NCBI RefSeq assembly: GCF_000013405.1
Contig: NC_007759.1
Span: 372,001 to 436,000 of the forward strand
Reading direction: 5' to 3'
DNA length: 64,000 nucleotides
Source: Syntrophus aciditrophicus SB
GTDB taxonomy: Bacteria; Desulfobacterota; Syntrophia; Syntrophales; Syntrophaceae
Shown here: piece by piece, positions 7,482-15,452 of the stretch
How the letters are laid out: each line of letters begins with the position of its first letter
Numbering within the stretch: position 1 is the stretch's first letter
Notes under the pieces: model-generated
Told to the model about the DNA's origin: nothing
The model's database searches: none
What the model saw: the letters and a program-made list of their open reading frames with translations, nothing else
Translations under genes and position numbers: made by a program

Positions 7482-8627
7482 ATGGATTTTTCATTGACCG
7501 CCGAACAGATCAGATTCAAGGAATCCGTCGTGGAGTTCGCGCGTCGCGCCCTTAAAAACGAGGCGCTCGAACACGGCGACCCGCGGGAGTTTTACTGGGA
7601 AGGATGGCGCCGGTGCGCCGAATTCGGCATTCAGGGCATCGCGATGCCCAAAGCTTACGGGGGCCTTGAACTGGATCTGCTGACCTGCGTTCTCATCATG
7701 CAGGGGCTTGGCTACGCGTGCAGGGACGCCGGTTTGATCTTCTCCCTCAATACCCAGATCTGGACGTGTGAATGCCCCATCCTGAAATTTGGAACGGACG
7801 AGCAGAAAGAAAAGTATCTGGGGCGACTGATCAGCGGCTCCATCGTCGGCGGCCACGCCATGACGGAACCGGATTCCGGCTCCGATGCCTTCAGTATGAA
7901 GACCCGGGCGGTCAGGGACGGCGACAGGTACATTCTCAACGGGACGAAGATTTTTATCACCAATGCCCCCATCGCCGATATCCTTCTCGTCTTCGCCGTA
8001 ACGAACGAGCAGAAAAAATTCGGAGGCGTTTCCGCCTTCATCGTTGAAAAGGGATTTCCCGGATTCTCCGTGGGAAAGCCCTTCAGTCTCATGGGACTCA
8101 GGAGCTGCCCCATCGGGGAAGTCATCCTGCAGGACTGCGAGGTTCCCGCCGAAAACAGACTCGGGAGCGAGGGAGCGGGCTCGGCCATTTTCAATTCCGA
8201 AATGGAGCAGGAAAGGAGCTGCCTGTTCGCCTCCCAGCTCGGCGCCATGGAAAAGATCCTGGAGGATTGTGTGCAGTACGCGAAAGCGCGATCTCAGTTC
8301 GGGCAGCCCATCGGAGATTACCAGGCCGTATCCCATAAGATTGCGGACATGAGGGTCCGGATCGAACTGTCCCGGCTGATTCTCTATCAGGTGGCCTGGA
8401 TGAAGGCTTCCGGGAAACGGGCGCCCGTCGAATCTTCCATTGCCAAACTGTACGTCAGTGAAAGTTATGTTCAGACCTGCATGGATGCCCTTCAGATTCA
8501 TGGCGCCTATGGTTATTCCACGGAGTTTCCCATCGAGAGGAATCTCCGTGATTCCATCGCCGGAAAAATCTATTCCGGAAGCTCCGAGATTCAGAGAAAT
8601 ATCCTGGCAAGCTTTCTGGGGTTATAG
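7482..8627 (+). CDS. Acyl-CoA-dehydrogenase-type flavoprotein (carrier-bound substrate likely)
   Basis: At 381 residues this is a full-length acyl-CoA dehydrogenase with the N-terminal helical domain, the GGHAMTEPDSGSD flavin/substrate strand near residue 125, and the C-terminal helical domain with QFGQPIG and QIHGAYGY. The usual catalytic Glu in the YEGT motif is Ser365 (YSGS). Instead Glu244, in MEQERS, falls where isovaleryl-CoA dehydrogenase has its base. Pyrrole-forming prolyl-carrier dehydrogenases belong to this superfamily too. Sixteen bases separate it from the adenylating ligase, so the two are surely co-transcribed. The expected role is FAD-dependent alpha,beta-oxidation of an aminoacyl group held on the carrier at 3149. 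GGGAGGG precedes the ATG. Confidence 0.85.
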   Translation: MDFSLTAEQIRFKESVVEFARRALKNEALEHGDPREFYWEGWRRCAEFGIQGIAMPKAYGGLELDLLTCVLIMQGLGYACRDAGLIFSLNTQIWTCECPILKFGTDEQKEKYLGRLISGSIVGGHAMTEPDSGSDAFSMKTRAVRDGDRYILNGTKIFITNAPIADILLVFAVTNEQKKFGGVSAFIVEKGFPGFSVGKPFSLMGLRSCPIGEVILQDCEVPAENRLGSEGAGSAIFNSEMEQERSCLFASQLGAMEKILEDCVQYAKARSQFGQPIGDYQAVSHKIADMRVRIELSRLILYQVAWMKASGKRAPVESSIAKLYVSESYVQTCMDALQIHGAYGYSTEFPIERNLRDSIAGKIYSGSSEIQRNILASFLGL

Positions 8628-8642
8628 CGGAGGGGATAAAGA

Positions 8643-10241
8643 ATGCCGAACCACCTACTGCACCATCAACTGACCAATACGTCCTGGCGATGCCCGGAAA
8701 AAGAAGCGGTCATCGCCGTTGATCGGTCGATATCCTACCAGGAACTGGAGGAGCGGAGCAATCAGCTTGCCTCGGTCCTCATGCGCGCCGGTGTTCAAAA
8801 GGGAGACCGGGTCGGGATATTTCTTCCCAAGTCCATCGAATCCCTGATCAGCCTGTTCGCTATTCTGAAAAACGGCTCCACTTATGTTCCCATCGATCCC
8901 AGGCTGCCTTCCGGCAGAATAGAGTACATTCTTCAAAATTGCGACATCGCGTGCATGATTTCCTCCTCCGCAACGTTGAAGAAAGTCCTGGCGGATTTGA
9001 GCGATGACCTTGCCCTGAAAAAGGTCATTCTTACCGACTGGGATGGGGATGAAAACGAAAAGCCGGAGGGACATCCGCAATTCATCCCCTGGACGAGCAT
9101 CAGGGATGAGGATGGACAGAGGAATCCGGGACCGGACATCGCCGATGTCAATCCCGCCTACATCCTCTATACATCCGGATCGACGGGCACCCCCAAGGGG
9201 GTGGCCATCTCCCACTTGAATTCCCTCACGTTCGTCAATATGGCCGCTGAATATTTCGGCATCGATACTCCGGACAGGCTGGCGAGTTTCGCCCCCCTTC
9301 ATTTCGATCTGTCGATCTTCGACATTTTTACCGCGGTCCGTCAAGGGGCCTCCATTGTCCTCGTCCCTGAATTTTATTCCACGTTTCCGATAAGACTCGC
9401 GGAATATATCGATAAACAGCGCGTCACCGTCTGGAATTCCGTTTCTTCCGTCCTCATCATGCTCGTGGATATGGGAAAGCTCGAGAAGTGCGGCTTTGAA
9501 ACGCTCAGGCTCATTCATTTTTCCGGTGACATTCTTCCTCCCAGATACCTCCGGGAATTGAAAAGTCATATGAAAAACGCGGACTTCTACAATATCTACG
9601 GCCAGACCGAGGCGAACTCGTCCATGTGTTATCACATCGGCGCCGTTCCGCCGGGTGATCACTGGAAAATCCCCATCGGCAAACCGTTTCCCAATTTTGA
9701 AGTTTTCGCGGTCAACGAGGATGGGCGGAAAATATCCTCGCCCGGCCAGGAGGGTGAACTTTACGTCAAAAGCTCCACGGTTGCCGTCGGGTACTGGAAT
9801 GACGGAGAAAGAACGAAGGAGCGATTCACTTCCAATCCCCTGGATCCGGCTGACGCGTCACGATGCTATAAAACAGGCGATATTGTAAAACTGGATGACA
9901 AAGGAAATTTTGTCTTCGTGGGGCGCAAAGACTCCATGGTGAAGAGCAGGGGGTACCGCATCGAGCTCAATGAAATCGAAATCATTCTGAACGGCCATCC
10001 CCTGGTGAGACAGGCCGTGGCCGTCGCGGCGCCCGATGAAAAAATAGGCCACCTAGTGGTCGGTTTCGCGTCGCTCGTTGAAGGAGAATCCCTGTCGGAA
10101 ATCGATCTCCTTCGTTACTGTCAGGATCGTCTGCCCAAATACATGGTTCCGGAATCGATTCACTTTTTGAAGCGCCTTCCGACGACGTCGTCGGGAAAAG
10201 TGGACCGGAAAGCGATGGAAAAAGAGGCGCTGGAAGGGTAG
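8643..10241 (+). CDS. Amino-acid adenylating ligase (prolyl-carrier-ligase/DltA type)
   Basis: This 532-residue stand-alone adenylation enzyme shows the NRPS-type core motifs in order: YTSGSTGTPKG near residue 175, HFDLSIFDI (Asp222, the residue that usually binds the alpha-amino group), NIYGQTE, YKTGD, GRKDSMVKSRGYRIE, and the C-terminal SSGKVDRK with the catalytic Lys. Asp222 makes an alpha-amino acid substrate likely. The layout matches enzymes that load proline or D-alanine onto a free-standing carrier. I cannot assign the amino acid from the sequence alone. It should activate the substrate with ATP and load the carrier encoded at 3149. GGAGGGG precedes the start. Its stop is followed within 15 bases by a glycosyltransferase gene. 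Confidence 0.85.
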   Translation: MPNHLLHHQLTNTSWRCPEKEAVIAVDRSISYQELEERSNQLASVLMRAGVQKGDRVGIFLPKSIESLISLFAILKNGSTYVPIDPRLPSGRIEYILQNCDIACMISSSATLKKVLADLSDDLALKKVILTDWDGDENEKPEGHPQFIPWTSIRDEDGQRNPGPDIADVNPAYILYTSGSTGTPKGVAISHLNSLTFVNMAAEYFGIDTPDRLASFAPLHFDLSIFDIFTAVRQGASIVLVPEFYSTFPIRLAEYIDKQRVTVWNSVSSVLIMLVDMGKLEKCGFETLRLIHFSGDILPPRYLRELKSHMKNADFYNIYGQTEANSSMCYHIGAVPPGDHWKIPIGKPFPNFEVFAVNEDGRKISSPGQEGELYVKSSTVAVGYWNDGERTKERFTSNPLDPADASRCYKTGDIVKLDDKGNFVFVGRKDSMVKSRGYRIELNEIEIILNGHPLVRQAVAVAAPDEKIGHLVVGFASLVEGESLSEIDLLRYCQDRLPKYMVPESIHFLKRLPTTSSGKVDRKAMEKEALEG

Positions 10242-10255
10242 GAGGAATTCAACCC

Positions 10256-11590
10256 GTGCGTATTCTTGAAATCGGCATGTTCTATGAACCGGATCTCGGC
10301 CCCGGCGCTCCCCTGTGCACGATGCTCAGCAGAGAGCTGGCCAGTCTGGGGCATCAGGTCACGGCTCTCGCCGCGGTGCCGCATTATCCAACCGGACAGG
10401 TTCAGAGAGCGTTCCGCGGCAGATGGCTCCGGACGACGGTTGAAGACGGGGTCGAGGTGGTGCGGGTTGGGCTTCCTTCGGTAAACCGGGCCGATCTCGT
10501 TCAGCGTTTTACCCAGTTTTTCTGCTATCAGGTGGGAGCCGCCCTGTCGGGACTGACCAAGAGATATGACGTTGTTCTCGCGGCGAATCCCTTTCTGATG
10601 GTGTGGCTTCCCTTTGCGCTGCTGGGAGCCCTGAAGCATAAACCGATCGTCTATATCGTACAGGATTTATATCCTGATGTCGGCATCAAACTGGGGGTCT
10701 TCAAAAACCGGTTCGTAATCAGCGCCGCAACCGCCCTGGAACGCTATTGCCTGGTGAATTCCGATGTCGTTCACATCATTTCCGATTCATTCCGGCCCAG
10801 CCTGCGCGCGCTCGGCGTATCAGACGACAAGATGGCCCTGGTGTACAACTGGGTCGATACCGATTTGGTCCGTCCCTTGCCCCGGAATAATGCATTCGCT
10901 CAGGAACATGATTTAGGGGGTCGATTCGTAATTCTCTATGCGGGAAATATCGGGTTTTCCCAGGATCTGGACAAGGTCCTGGATGCCGCCCAGGCTCTCG
11001 CGGATCAGGATGAAATCCTGTTCCTGTTCATCGGCGACGGGGTGGGGCGGGAACCTCTGATCGCGGACGCGAAAAAGAGGCGGCTGACGAATGTGAAGTT
11101 TCTGCACTACCAGCCGCGGGAACGGCTGCCGGAAGTGCTGGCTTGCGCGGATGTTTCACTGGTCATTCTGCGCGAGGGAATCGGTACGGCCTCTGTACCA
11201 TCGAAGGCTCTTTCCATCCTGGCAAGCGGCAGGCCGATGGTGGCCAGTGTGGACGAAGGAAGCGACCTCTGGAATCTCGTGAAGGAAGCCGAGGCGGGGC
11301 TGTGCATCCCTCCCGGCAGTTCGAACGATCTTGTCCAGGCTATCCTGACCCTCAAGCAGGACAAGGACCTGCGGGAACGTCTGGGGAACAACGGGCGGAC
11401 CTGGGCAGAAAAGCATCATTCCCCCCGGGTCGCCGCGAGAAGGTTCGAAAGTTTATTGCGGCAAGCCATTGCATGCAAAACGCGTGATGGCATCTGCCCG
11501 GCGAAAGCGTCAACTGAGCGGTCATCTTTGATTTCAGGCAGCCAAAACGAAATCGATGGTCTTAACCGAGGTGGAAAAGATGGAACCTGA
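10256..11590 (+). CDS. Glycosyltransferase, GT4 family (WbuB-like)
   Basis: This 444-residue cytosolic GT-B enzyme has an N-terminal Rossmann domain beginning EIGMFYEPDLGPGAP and a C-terminal nucleotide-sugar domain with YAGNIGFSQDLDKVLDA and PSKALSILASGRPMVA. The PSK variant in place of the usual EX7E is seen in WbuB-type L-fucosamine transferases. The start is GTG at 10256, preceded by GGAGGA. The gene directly follows the adenylating ligase and overlaps the next gene slightly, so the carrier cassette and this transferase appear to share one transcript. It probably adds one sugar to the lipid-linked repeat unit. The last 30 residues are low-complexity and may be a poorly conserved extension. 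Confidence 0.85.
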   Translation: MRILEIGMFYEPDLGPGAPLCTMLSRELASLGHQVTALAAVPHYPTGQVQRAFRGRWLRTTVEDGVEVVRVGLPSVNRADLVQRFTQFFCYQVGAALSGLTKRYDVVLAANPFLMVWLPFALLGALKHKPIVYIVQDLYPDVGIKLGVFKNRFVISAATALERYCLVNSDVVHIISDSFRPSLRALGVSDDKMALVYNWVDTDLVRPLPRNNAFAQEHDLGGRFVILYAGNIGFSQDLDKVLDAAQALADQDEILFLFIGDGVGREPLIADAKKRRLTNVKFLHYQPRERLPEVLACADVSLVILREGIGTASVPSKALSILASGRPMVASVDEGSDLWNLVKEAEAGLCIPPGSSNDLVQAILTLKQDKDLRERLGNNGRTWAEKHHSPRVAARRFESLLRQAIACKTRDGICPAKASTERSSLISGSQNEIDGLNRGGKDGT

Positions 11591-12458
11591 AGTGTTTTCT
11601 GAATTTCTGATGCGGCAGGGTCATCATGTGGTCAAGACGGAAAGCTGCTACTGGTATGATGCTCAACCGGGTTTTTACTTCTATTTCCCGTACCACAGAC
11701 TGATCAATCCGGGACAAGATGAACTGGACCGGATTTTCTGGGGGCAGCGAAGCATAGGCGTGAGATTTTTTGCGCCGATGGATTGTGTCGGAAAAGAAAG
11801 CTACTCGATCATGTGCTCCGACAAGCATTACGACATTACGTCGGTGGACGCAAAGTATGCCAGGCGCCAGACGCGGCGGGGGCTGGAAAGCTTCGAGATT
11901 CGAACATTGCCCTTCAGGGACCTGGCCACATTGGGCAACCCCTTGAACCATGACACCCTGTCCCGGCAGGAGCGCGATCCCGGCGCCTGGAACGAGCAGA
12001 AATGGCGGGAGTATTGTGAAGCGGCTGACGGTCTGGAGGGCTTTGAAGCATGGGGGGCGTTTTCGGACAAATCGCTGGCATCGTTCATGGTCACTTTCCA
12101 GATGGAGGATGTGTTCACGATCCTCCATCACAGTTCGGCAACGGAGTATCTGCGCTTTTATCCCAACAATGCGCTGGTCTATTTTGTGACCCAACTCAAG
12201 CTTTCGCAGCCGGATGTCCATGCCGTCTCCTATGGCCCTCAATCGCTGGATGCACCGGAATCCCTGGATACGTTCAAGTTCCGGATGGGTTTTCAGAAAA
12301 TGCCGATGAAGCAGGCCATTGTCTTTAATCCTCTGATCAGGCCGTTTATCTGCGGACCCTTTCATAAAGCGGTTCAACTGGCCGCCCAGGCCAGACCAAA
12401 AAGTGATACGTTCAGAAAACTGGAGGGCGTTCTCCGGTTTTATCTTGAAGCCTCCTGA
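11580..12458 (+). CDS. FemAB/GNAT-superfamily protein, paralogue of the gene at 1521
   Basis: The ATG at 11580 gives 292 residues, starting inside the last codons of the upstream glycosyltransferase, an arrangement that suggests translational coupling. GAGGTGG precedes it. The protein is collinear with the product of 1521-2480: shared RQG...CYWY near residue 20, GFEAWGA in the middle and QSLDAPESLDTFKFRMG near residue 230. The most likely role is an acyl- or aminoacyl-transferase of the FemAB/GNAT fold; substrates are unknown. The two paralogues bracket the carrier cassette, so they may act on the same glycan or on its product. Confidence 0.7.
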   Translation: MEPEVFSEFLMRQGHHVVKTESCYWYDAQPGFYFYFPYHRLINPGQDELDRIFWGQRSIGVRFFAPMDCVGKESYSIMCSDKHYDITSVDAKYARRQTRRGLESFEIRTLPFRDLATLGNPLNHDTLSRQERDPGAWNEQKWREYCEAADGLEGFEAWGAFSDKSLASFMVTFQMEDVFTILHHSSATEYLRFYPNNALVYFVTQLKLSQPDVHAVSYGPQSLDAPESLDTFKFRMGFQKMPMKQAIVFNPLIRPFICGPFHKAVQLAAQARPKSDTFRKLEGVLRFYLEAS

Positions 12459-12588
12459 CCGTTTGAGAAAAAACGAAAAAGAGCGCAGCGGTGTAAAAAT
12501 TCGAGCCCTGCCGGAGGATGGGGAAGAGATCGCCGGCTTTCTCCGATGGGCTCGGAGGGTTTCTCCCCGATGAAGAAGGAAATGCGTG

Positions 12589-13779
12589 ATGCGTCTTTTG
12601 TGCTTTATTGATTATCTGGGATCGGGAGGGGCTCAGCGACAGTTGACATTCCTGGCTCGGCACTTGAAAAAGTCGGGTGTCGATGTGGAGGTGCTGACCT
12701 ATCATGAAAGCGATTTCTTTATCCCGGTCCTTGCGGAAGCCGGCATCAATGTCGAAACCGTCAGGGGCGGGGGGCGGTTTACGAAAGTTTTCAGCCTGCG
12801 AAAAAGCATCAGGGCCAGAAAATTCGATGTCCTTCTCGCCTTTTTGAACGCCCCCGCCCTCTATGCCGAAATCGCCGCTCTTCCCCGCAGGAGGTGGGGG
12901 CTTGTGGTATCGGAGCGGCTGGCTGTTCCGGGCAGTTCCATGGGATTCGCACGCTTTCGCCGATACCTGCACGGCCTTGCTGACTACGTCACGACGAACT
13001 CCCATACCAACCGTCTGCTGATCGAAAAAGCGGTGCCGGGATTGACCGGCAAGGTGGTCACCATCTACAACGCCCTGGATCTCGAGTATTTTTCACCGCT
13101 CCAGGGCCCTGTTCCCGCAGGGGATGGACGATTGCGCTTTGTTGTCCTGGCAAGTCATCAATTGAAAAAAAACCTGCTGGGACTCGTGGAAGCCGCGCAT
13201 CAGGTGGTACAGGCCGCTCCTGAGCTCGATTTTACGATCGAATGGTTCGGCCGGTTCGATGCCGGAAAGAACGGGCCCGGGGATACGGGACCTTTTGAGC
13301 AGGCAAAACGGCGCATCGAAACCTTCCGGATTCAGGACCGCTTTATCTTCAGTGAACCCACTTCCGACGTGGCCGCGGTTTATCGCCGGGCCGATGCGCT
13401 GATCCTCCCGTCTTTTTATGAAGGTCTTCCCAATGTGGTCTGCGAGGCAATGGCGTGCGGCAGGCCGGTTTTGATGAGCAATGTGTGCGACGCGGAAAAC
13501 CTCGTCAGGGAGGGAGACAACGGATTTCTCTTCGACCCGCGGGACCCGGCCGACATGGCCCGCGCAATACTTCGTTTCGCGGCCTTGAGCGGCGACGATA
13601 GGAAACTGATGGGGGAGAAGTCCCGCAAGCGCGCTGTTATCCTGTTCAATCCGGAGCGTTTTGCCGCCCACTACCGCCGTGTCCTTGAGTCGGCGATGCG
13701 GAGAGAACAGACGATCATTCCTCACTGGTGTGAGTCGATTCCTCAATCGGCCATTCGGATGATTGAAAACGAAAAATGA
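12589..13779 (+). CDS. Glycosyltransferase, GT4 family
   Basis: This 396-residue GT-B enzyme begins MRLLCFIDYLGSGGAQRQL, the glycine-rich acceptor loop typical of GT4 retaining transferases. The C-terminal donor domain carries SFYEGLPNVVCEAMACGRPVL, with the EX7E pair. A GTG directly before the ATG could also serve; I prefer the ATG because GAAGGA is well spaced from it. The enzyme is cytosolic or peripheral on the inner membrane. It belongs to the run of transferases that build the repeat unit; donor and acceptor cannot be read from sequence. The gap of 130 bases upstream holds no visible terminator. Confidence 0.87.
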   Translation: MRLLCFIDYLGSGGAQRQLTFLARHLKKSGVDVEVLTYHESDFFIPVLAEAGINVETVRGGGRFTKVFSLRKSIRARKFDVLLAFLNAPALYAEIAALPRRRWGLVVSERLAVPGSSMGFARFRRYLHGLADYVTTNSHTNRLLIEKAVPGLTGKVVTIYNALDLEYFSPLQGPVPAGDGRLRFVVLASHQLKKNLLGLVEAAHQVVQAAPELDFTIEWFGRFDAGKNGPGDTGPFEQAKRRIETFRIQDRFIFSEPTSDVAAVYRRADALILPSFYEGLPNVVCEAMACGRPVLMSNVCDAENLVREGDNGFLFDPRDPADMARAILRFAALSGDDRKLMGEKSRKRAVILFNPERFAAHYRRVLESAMRREQTIIPHWCESIPQSAIRMIENEK

Positions 13780-13819
13780 ACCGTCCGGTCCCCCTATGGA
13801 AGAGTACGAAGGTTCAACT

Positions 13820-14926
13820 ATGAAAATATTGCTGATTTCTCCCTTGCCGCCGCCGCCTGGAGGGATTACCACCTGGACGGAAAAATATGTTGAATGGGCG
13901 AAAGATCATTCCATTTGCGCCGAAGTCGTGAATAACGCGGTCATCGGAGGCAGAGCCACGCACCTGGGCAGCAAGAGGGAGATTTCCTCCGAGATTCAGA
14001 GAACCCGCCGGATATTGACGGAGTTGAAGCGGAAAATTTCCATGTGCCGCCCGGACGCCGTTCATCTGAATTCGCCCTGCGGCCGGTTCGGCATCATGCG
14101 GGATTACCTGTGCGCGTTGGCGGTTAAGAAGAAGGGTATTCCTGTGATTGTGCATTTCCGCTGCAATATCGAAGATCAGATCAATAACAGCAGACTCAGC
14201 CTGTACTTTTTCAAAAAGCTGGCGGCGTCAGCGAATTCCATTCTTGTATTGAACAGCCCTTCAAAGGAGTTCGTACTGAAGCACGCCCGGCGAGACAGCC
14301 GCCAGGTGGCCAATTTCATTGATGATGATTATGTCATCGAACAGCCGAAACCTATCTCTCCCGAGATCAGGAAAGTCCTGTTTGTCGGCAATGTTCTGGA
14401 ATCAAAGGGAGCGAAAGAGATTGTCTCGGCTGCGTCGGATTTTCCCGGAACCGAATTCATTCTGGCCGGGCCGGTGGAAGATAAAGTTTCTTCTCTGAAT
14501 GCCCCGGGCAACGTCAGGCTGCTGCGGAAGCAGATCCCTCACGAAGAGATCCGGGATCTGCTGGATGAAGCGGATGTTTTTTTGTTTCCATCCTATACCG
14601 AAGGATTTTCCAATGCGATGCTGGAAGCCATGGCGAGAGGAGTGCCGATTATCGCCACCGGGGTGGGAGCAAACGCGGACATGATCGAGGATTCCGGCGG
14701 GATGCTTGTCCGCGCCGGGAGCGTCCCGGACATCGTGCATTCCTTGAGATCAATTAGCCCGGCATCCGTGAGAGAACGCATGTCCCGCTGGAATGTAAAT
14801 AAAGTCAGGGATGCGTATTTAATCAACAGAGTCATGGAATGTCTGATCGGGATTTATGATGAGGTCATCAACGATGAGAGGAAATACGGCAAGGTTCACA
14901 TGGACCTTGTGTCAAATTCTCTGTGA
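13820..14926 (+). CDS. Glycosyltransferase, GT4 family
   Basis: This 368-residue protein begins MKILLISPLPPPPGGITTW, a classic GT4 acceptor loop. The donor domain shows VGNVLESKGAKEI and SYTEGFSNAMLEAMARGVPII with the EX7E glutamates. I chose the ATG at 13820, since the open frame upstream to 13763 overlaps the previous gene and lacks typical sequence. It is a cytosolic retaining sugar transferase for the repeat unit. The following acetyltransferase gene overlaps its 3' end, so the two are likely translated in a coupled manner. Confidence 0.87.
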   Translation: MKILLISPLPPPPGGITTWTEKYVEWAKDHSICAEVVNNAVIGGRATHLGSKREISSEIQRTRRILTELKRKISMCRPDAVHLNSPCGRFGIMRDYLCALAVKKKGIPVIVHFRCNIEDQINNSRLSLYFFKKLAASANSILVLNSPSKEFVLKHARRDSRQVANFIDDDYVIEQPKPISPEIRKVLFVGNVLESKGAKEIVSAASDFPGTEFILAGPVEDKVSSLNAPGNVRLLRKQIPHEEIRDLLDEADVFLFPSYTEGFSNAMLEAMARGVPIIATGVGANADMIEDSGGMLVRAGSVPDIVHSLRSISPASVRERMSRWNVNKVRDAYLINRVMECLIGIYDEVINDERKYGKVHMDLVSNSL

Positions 14927-15449
14927 GGCGCCTTACCGGTTGACCATCATGCCCTGGAAGAAAGCCATGCTGGCGTCATGCGGGAAGAATGTCTTATTGC
15001 AGAGAGGATGCAAAATGACCTGGCAGAATGTTTATATTGGCGATGACGTCACTGTCGGTCCCAACGCTCTGTTTCTGTGCACCCGCGCCAGGATAAGAAT
15101 TGGAAGCCACACCATGTTCGGACCCGGTGTGACGATGATCACCGGCGGCCATCGGATGGATGTTGCGGGACGTTATATGAATTCAATTACCAATGATGAA
15201 AAGCTGCCCGAAAATGACAGGGATATCGTTCTTGAAGGAGACAACTGGATCGGAGCGAATGCCACGATTCTGAAAGGGGTAACCATCGGAGAAGGGGCTG
15301 TGGTGGCTGCGGGAGCGGTGGTCACTAAGAATATACCGGCATATTCCATCTGGGGCGGCGTTCCGGCTGAACGGATCGGCATGAGATTTAACGACGAAAC
15401 GCTGTCAATTCATAAAGAGTTGATGAAAAAAGCAGGGTTTCCGGGCTGA
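14874..15449 (+). CDS. Hexapeptide-repeat O-acetyltransferase (WbbJ/maltose-acetyltransferase type)
   Basis: This protein of about 191 residues is built of left-handed beta-helix turns (IGSHTMFGPGVTMITGG, IGANATILKGVTIGEGAV). The catalytic His lies in GGHR, and the C-terminal cap SIWGGVPAERIG is typical of acyl-CoA-dependent sugar acetyltransferases. Starts at 14856 and 14874 are both possible. The later one has GAGG about ten bases upstream and matches family N-termini (RGNTxRF...YRLTIMPWKK). It probably forms a trimer in the cytosol and acetylates a sugar of the repeat unit. It overlaps the preceding transferase gene by about 50 bases. Confidence 0.82.
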   Translation: MRGNTARFTWTLCQILCEAPYRLTIMPWKKAMLASCGKNVLLQRGCKMTWQNVYIGDDVTVGPNALFLCTRARIRIGSHTMFGPGVTMITGGHRMDVAGRYMNSITNDEKLPENDRDIVLEGDNWIGANATILKGVTIGEGAVVAAGAVVTKNIPAYSIWGGVPAERIGMRFNDETLSIHKELMKKAGFPG

Positions 15450-15452
15450 TGA

